Shown here: positions 19,743 through 24,664 of the stretch, in pieces
Layout of the letters: each line of letters begins with the position of its first letter
How positions within the stretch are numbered: position 1 is the first letter of the stretch
NCBI GenBank assembly: GCA_027604185.1
Contig: JADGKB010000157.1
Location: 1 to 24,664, forward strand
DNA length: 24,664 nucleotides
Reading direction: 5' to 3'
DNA from: Boothiomyces macroporosus
Taxonomy: Eukaryota; Chytridiomycota; Chytridiomycetes; Rhizophydiales; Terramycetaceae
The notes under the pieces: generated by a model
What the model saw: only the letters and a program-made list of their open reading frames with translations
The model's database searches: none
Told to the model about the DNA's origin: nothing
Made by a program: the position numbers and the translations under genes

Positions 19743-22700
19743 TTACCATGCAATTCTAGCTAATAATGACTTAGGGAAGGAGCGGACGATTGCTTTTCTG
19801 GTTTCGTCGACAAGCAGGATTCCAGCGGCAAAGCCAAATGGAATGAACCAGTACTTTACGGGAATGGGAGCAGTGAGGAAGTAGTCCTGGACGAATGGCG
19901 TGTAGAGAGAAAACAGACACACCGCAATGGAGCAAGCCATGGAAAAGAACATGACCAGGTTCTTGCGCGGACCGTAGAGCGGGTTGGACTGGAGAATGGT
20001 GCTGTATCGGTTGCGGATGGAAAGGAGAGTGCCGAACTGGCAGATGGCGATCGTCACGTAGTAAATGCCGTCGCCCACGGATACAAAGCTGGCGAGCTGG
20101 TCGCTGGTGTAAGGAAGGTTGTTGCCCCAGCTGTCGTACGCAAACATCAAGTCGTAGAAGCCAATGTTCTGCTCGCCAAAGTACATGAACCACATTCCCA
20201 TGGCAGACACCCAGATCATCAGCCCAATCACACAGTAGATTTGGAAAAAGAACCTCCAGTCGGTCAGGCGGTCGGTTCTAGCGTTCCGTGGAGGCTTGAG
20301 CATCAGGTTGCCTTCGGCGGTTTCGTACATGAGCGAAATCGACATGACAATGTCGTTTGTGACTGAGAACAGCACCTGCTGGAACGAGGAGAGCGCAGGC
20401 TGCATGCCAAAGAACACAGAGGCAATCGTGGTCATCAGTTCAGAGTAACTACCAGCAGGCTATGGTTAGCAAATATTTACCATCAAGTACATGACGACCT
20501 TTTTCAGGTTTTCAAAGATCAGCCTCCCGTTTTCGATTCCGATCAAGATGGAGGAAAAGTCGCTGTCGAGCAGGATCATTGCAGCAGCTTCTTTGGCGAC
20601 ATCAGTGCCGTTGCCCATGGCCACGCCAATGTCGGCCGCCTTCAGAGCTGGAGCGTCGTTGGTGCCATCGCCAGTGACTGCAACGGTGTTGTCTCCGCGC
20701 TTCTTCAGGTTCTCCACAATCAGAAGCTTCTGCTCTGGCGTGGTTCGGGCAAACACCATTTCGGCAAAGTGCCATGCGACAAAGTTCCAGTCTTCGTCGC
20801 CCAGCGATTCGAGCTCCTTTCCGTTGATGACGATTGCGCGAACTGGGTCGTCGATGGATGGCTTGAATTGGTGCAATTGCGCATTTTGCGGAAGCGGGAA
20901 TTGCTTGCGGAGAGCAGGGAGGTCGGTGATTCGTTTGGTGTTGTCAGTGGTGATGATTCCGACTTGCTTTGCGATTGCTGTGGCGGTCAACTCAAAATCG
21001 CCAGTGACCATAAACACACGAACGCCAGCACGTCTCATAGCCTGGACAGTAGGCAGAGTCTCTTCTCGCGGAGGATCCCTGATAGAGAGCATACCTAGCA
21101 GAGTCAGGTTTTTGATTTCGCGAAGCAGGATTTTTTCCAGGTCGTCTTGGTTTCCGAATGGCAGATGCACACCATTCAGCGAGCGCTTGCAGGAGGCCAG
21201 CACTCGGAACCCTTTTGATGAAGCATCTCTCTGCAGCGTGTTGATTTGCTCGGCCAGCGGGAGTATTTCTGCAACAGAGCCATCGGATTTGCACACCTTT
21301 GTGCACGCTGGAATGAGAATATCAGGCGCGCCTTTGATCAGCAGCTCCACGGCTCCGCTTGGGGCTGCCACAACCTTTGCCATGAACTTGTTCTTGGAGT
21401 TGAATGCCATTGAAAACAGCACCCGTGGCTGAGCCACAGCAGTTTTCACAGCCTTGTAGCCTTCCGCAAATCGCAGAATTGCGCTGTCGGTCAAGTCACC
21501 GTTGATAGGACGCAAGGAAAGCGGGAGGTGCTCGTTTCCTGGCAGGAAGGTAGAGTCGTTGCAGGTGGAGGAAAACTCGACCAGCCCTTGGAATCCTGCG
21601 TTGCTTAGTTTTTTTCTGCGGTCATTGTCGTCCTGGCTTTCCTCTTTTCTGGTTTCGTCGACAAGCAGGATTCCAGCGGCAAAGCCAAATGGAATGAACC
21701 AGTACTTTACGGGAATGGGAGCAGTGAGGAAGTAGTCCTGGACGAATGGCGTGTAGAGAGAAAACAGACACACCGCAATGGAGCAAGCCATGGAAAAGAA
21801 CATGACCAGGTTCTTGCGCGGACCGTAGAGCGGGTTGGACTGGAGAATGGTGCTGTATCGGTTGCGGATGGAAAGGAGAGTGCCGAACTGGCAGATGGCG
21901 ATCGTCACGTAGTAAATGCCGTCGCCCACGGATACAAAGCTGGCGAGCTGGTCGCTGGTGTAAGGAAGGTTGTTGCCCCAGCTGTCGTACGCAAACATCA
22001 AGTCGTAGAAGCCAATGTTCTGCTCGCCAAAGTACATGAACCACATTCCCATGGCAGACACCCAGATCATCAGCCCAATCACACAGTAGATTTGGAAAAA
22101 GAACCTCCAGTCGGTCAGGCGGTCGGTTCTAGCGTTCCGTGGAGGCTTGAGCATCAGGTTGCCTTCGGCGGTTTCGTACATGAGCGAAATCGACATGACA
22201 ATGTCGTTTGTGACTGAGAACAGCACCTGCTGGAACGAGGAGAGCGCAGGCTGCATGCCAAAGAACACAGAGGCAATCGTGGTCATCAGTTCAGAGTAAC
22301 TACCAGCAGGCTATGGTTAGCAAATATTTACCATCAAGTACATGACGACCTTTTTCAGGTTTTCAAAGATCAGCCTCCCGTTTTCGATTCCGATCAAGAT
22401 GGAGGAAAAGTCGCTGTCGAGCAGGATCATTGCAGCAGCTTCTTTGGCGACATCAGTGCCGTTGCCCATGGCCACGCCAATGTCGGCCGCCTTCAGAGCT
22501 GGAGCGTCGTTGGTGCCATCGCCAGTGACTGCAACGGTGTTGTCTCCGCGCTTCTTCAGGTTCTCCACAATCAGAAGCTTCTGCTCTGGCGTGGTTCGGG
22601 CAAACACCATTTCGGCAAAGTGCCATGCGACAAAGTTCCAGTCTTCGTCGCCCAGCGATTCGAGCTCCTTTCCGTTGATGACGATTGCGCGAACTGGGTC

Positions 22701-24664
22701 GTCGATGGATGGCTTGAATTGGTGCAATTGCGCATTTTGCGGAAGCGGGAATTGCTTGCGGAGAGCAGGGAGGTCGGTGATTCGTTTGGTGTTGTCAGTG
22801 GTGATGATTCCGACTTGCTTTGCGATTGCTGTGGCGGTCAACTCAAAATCGCCAGTGACCATAAACACACGAACGCCAGCACGTCTCATAGCCTGGACAG
22901 TAGGCAGAGTCTCTTCTCGCGGAGGATCCCTGATAGAGAGCATACCTAGCAGAGTCAGGTTTTTGATTTCGCGAAGCAGGATTTTTTCCAGGTCGTCTTG
23001 GTTTCCGAATGGCAGATGCACACCATTCAGCGAGCGCTTGCAGGAGGCCAGCACTCGGAACCCTTTTGATGAAGCATCTCTCTGCAGCGTGTTGATTTGC
23101 TCGGCCAGCGGGAGTATTTCTGCAACAGAGCCATCGGATTTGCACACCTTTGTGCACGCTGGAATGAGAATATCAGGCGCGCCTTTGATCAGCAGCTCCA
23201 CGGCTCCGCTTGGGGCTGCCACAACCTTTGCCATGAACTTGTTCTTGGAGTTGAATGCCATTGAAAACAGCACCCGTGGCTGAGCCACAGCAGTTTTCAC
23301 AGCCTTGTAGCCTTCCGCAAATCGCAGAATTGCGCTGTCGGTCAAGTCACCGTTGATAGGACGCAAGGAAAGCGGGAGGTGCTCGTTTCCTGGCAGGAAG
23401 GTAGAGTCGTTGCAGGTGGAGGAAAACTCGACCAGCCCTTGGAATCCTGCGTTGCTTAGTTTTTTTCTGCGGTCATTGTCGTCCTGGCTTTCCTTTTCCT
23501 CAAACTTTTCATCCACAAACATCACTTCTGACACCTGCATCTTGCCCATAGTGAGAGTTCCAGTTTTATCTGAGCACAGCACAGACATGCACCCAAGAGT
23601 TTCGATCGTGCTGAGGTTCTTTACCAGCACATTCCTGTCGGCCATTCTACGTGCAATGATAGTAAGAGCAAGGGCAAAGCAGACTGGCAACCCCTGAGGA
23701 ACAAAGGCAGTCAGGCATCCCAACGAGTTGACCATGGCTGAAGCGAGGTTTTCGTAGTTTGGATAGGCATTCCTGACCCAGAACACCCATGTAAGCACAG
23801 AGATGGTGAAAAATGACACTGCGAGACCAGAAATGATGATCGTAAAGTAGTTGATTTCCTTCTGGATTGGGGTCATCGCCACCTTCTGCTTCCCAGACAT
23901 CTGGACAATTTGCCCGATAATGGTGTCATCACCGGTTTGGAAAACAATGCCCTTGGCTTTGCCACGGACAACAAATGTTGAGGAGAGAGCAAGGTTCCTT
24001 GATTCAAGCGGGTTTTCGTCGGTAGGATCAACAGTTCCTGCAACCAGCTTGCTTTCTCCAGTAAGGAGCGATCTGTCGAACAGCAGGTCGGATGAAACTT
24101 CAATCAGTCTAATATCGGCTGGCACTCTTTGGCCCATGGACAGCATAACCAAGTCGCCAGGAACGAGTTTCGTGGAGTCAATCTTTTGCTCTTGGCCATC
24201 TCTCACGACGAGTGCTTCAAGCGCAACCATGTTTTGAATGGACTGCATGATCTTTGACGCATTGTAGTCAACCATTGCGTAAAAGAACGTGGAAATGAAA
24301 ACCACAATGATGAGCAGGATACCAACACCGAGAGGGAGGGGAGCAGCACCTGGACCACCCAATGGCTCGTAGGAAATGAACGAGATAACAGCAGAGAGCC
24401 ACATCAAAGCATTGAACCCGCCAAACACATAGCCAAGAAACTTGACAAAGTAGTTGGTTTTTGGAGGCGTGAGCACGTTCAGTCCATGTGCGGCTTCCTT
24501 TCTAGCAACAGCTGGTGCTTCCAGGCCGCTTCTGGAGTTTGTAGAGTAAGCGATGCACAAGTCATTTTCACGCAGCCTGTGGGCCTTGATTGGCTCTACC
24601 TTTTCGCCTTTTGGTTTGATGTCGAGCGTCTTTTCTGCCGTAAGAGTGCGGTAGAGTACTTGAA
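19743..24664 (-). CDS. IIC-type (Na,K-ATPase-like) P-type cation ATPase with internal tandem duplication; 5' end outside window
   Basis: The open frame runs from the right edge (first full codon CAA at 24662) through exon 22332-24664, a 21-nt intron (22311-22331), exon 20481-22310, an identical intron (20460-20480) and exon 19743-20459 to TAA: 1,625 residues in the window. It has M1-M2, the A-domain LLTGES, M3-M4 with VPQGLP, the phosphorylation site SDKTGTLT (D codon 23570-23568), the N domain, TGDGTNDAPALKAADIGVAMG, then after the intron PAGSYSELM, TNDIVMSISL and M5-M10, ending ARIAW. An 1,851-bp unit covering the N domain to just before the tail occurs twice in frame, so the N domain, TGDGTNDAP hinge and M5-M10 are repeated but DKTGT is not. 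Removing one unit leaves 1,015 residues, the normal family size. It likely pumps Na+ or K+ across the plasma membrane. Base composition is richer in G+C than that of its neighbours. Confidence 0.93.
19793..21643. repeat. 1,851-bp tandem duplication, copy proximal to the 3' end of the ATPase gene
   Basis: Matches 21644-23494 at a constant offset of 1,851 bp, including the 21-nt intron. I saw no difference in the stretches compared, and long translations in several frames of both strands are identical. The left edge is set where 19792 (G) differs from 21643 (T). The coding part is 1,830 nt, or 610 codons, so the frame is kept. Confidence 0.95.
21644..23494. repeat. 1,851-bp tandem duplication, copy distal to the 3' end of the ATPase gene
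   Basis: Second unit. It ends where 23495 (T) differs from 21644 (C). At the internal junction (21643/21644) the protein reads VDETRK directly into EESQDDNDRR, whereas the unduplicated context is EKFEEKESQDD at the distal end and DETRKAIVRSF at the proximal end. No microhomology is seen at the breakpoint itself, though both ends lie in CTTTCC/CTTTTC pyrimidine runs. Confidence 0.95.

Noticed and set aside
20491..23283. Long plus-strand open frames of 313 codons antisense to the ATPase (two copies)
   Set aside because: They are shadows of the G+C-richer ATPase codons. The product is Ser/Arg-rich low complexity and matches no family.

Overview
This is nuclear DNA of a eukaryote with an extremely compact genome. 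It carries an intronless tRNA-Phe start and eleven protein genes packed on both strands. All genes use the standard code. The set (proteasome beta subunits, Rrn7/TAF1B, TELO2, an EPG5-like autophagy tether, Sec2-type Rab exchange factor, DOMON/cytochrome b561, a IIC-type P-type ATPase) reads as opisthokont. An early-diverging, fungus-like lineage is my best guess, but I cannot name the organism. Most apparent frame breaks are not mutations. They are GT-AG introns of only 19-22 nt; I could place 36 of them (9 of 19, 17 of 20, 4 of 21 and 6 of 22 nt). Removing them restores continuous, family-consistent proteins in nine genes; the Sec2-like gene is restored only in its 3' part. Layout, left to right: partial tRNA-Phe (-); DOMON-cytochrome b561 (-); proteasome beta5 (-) and beta6 (+), head to head with 33 bp between start codons; AlkB-like dioxygenase (-); Sec2/Rabin-like GEF (+); NIP30/PSME3IP1-like (-) head to head with Rrn7/TAF1B (+), 20 bp apart; tandem cyclic-nucleotide-binding-domain protein (+); a 2,327-residue EPG5 homologue (-); TELO2/Tel2 (-) head to head with a Rad60-like protein (+), 5 bp apart; and the 3' portion of a IIC-type cation ATPase (-) running off the right edge. 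Five of the six largest surprises are structural: the tiny introns; a 40-nt intron in the beta5 gene that splits into two complete tiny introns with no exon between them; the near absence of intergenic DNA (12-43 bp between convergent stops, 5-45 bp between divergent starts); stop codons that overlap AATAAA; and an apparently identical, in-frame 1,851-bp tandem duplication inside the ATPase gene that would give the protein a second nucleotide-binding half and a second M5-M10 membrane bundle. The sixth is the presence of EPG5 itself, with an LC3-interacting motif in the equivalent place. How the genes fit together: beta5, beta6 and the NIP30-like protein (whose animal homologue binds the PA28-gamma proteasome activator) form a loose proteasome neighbourhood within 4 kb. 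The other genes are housekeeping or trafficking functions with no operon-like logic. No stretch longer than 300 bases lacks a gene; the longest gaps are 1240-1507 and 16417-16555.
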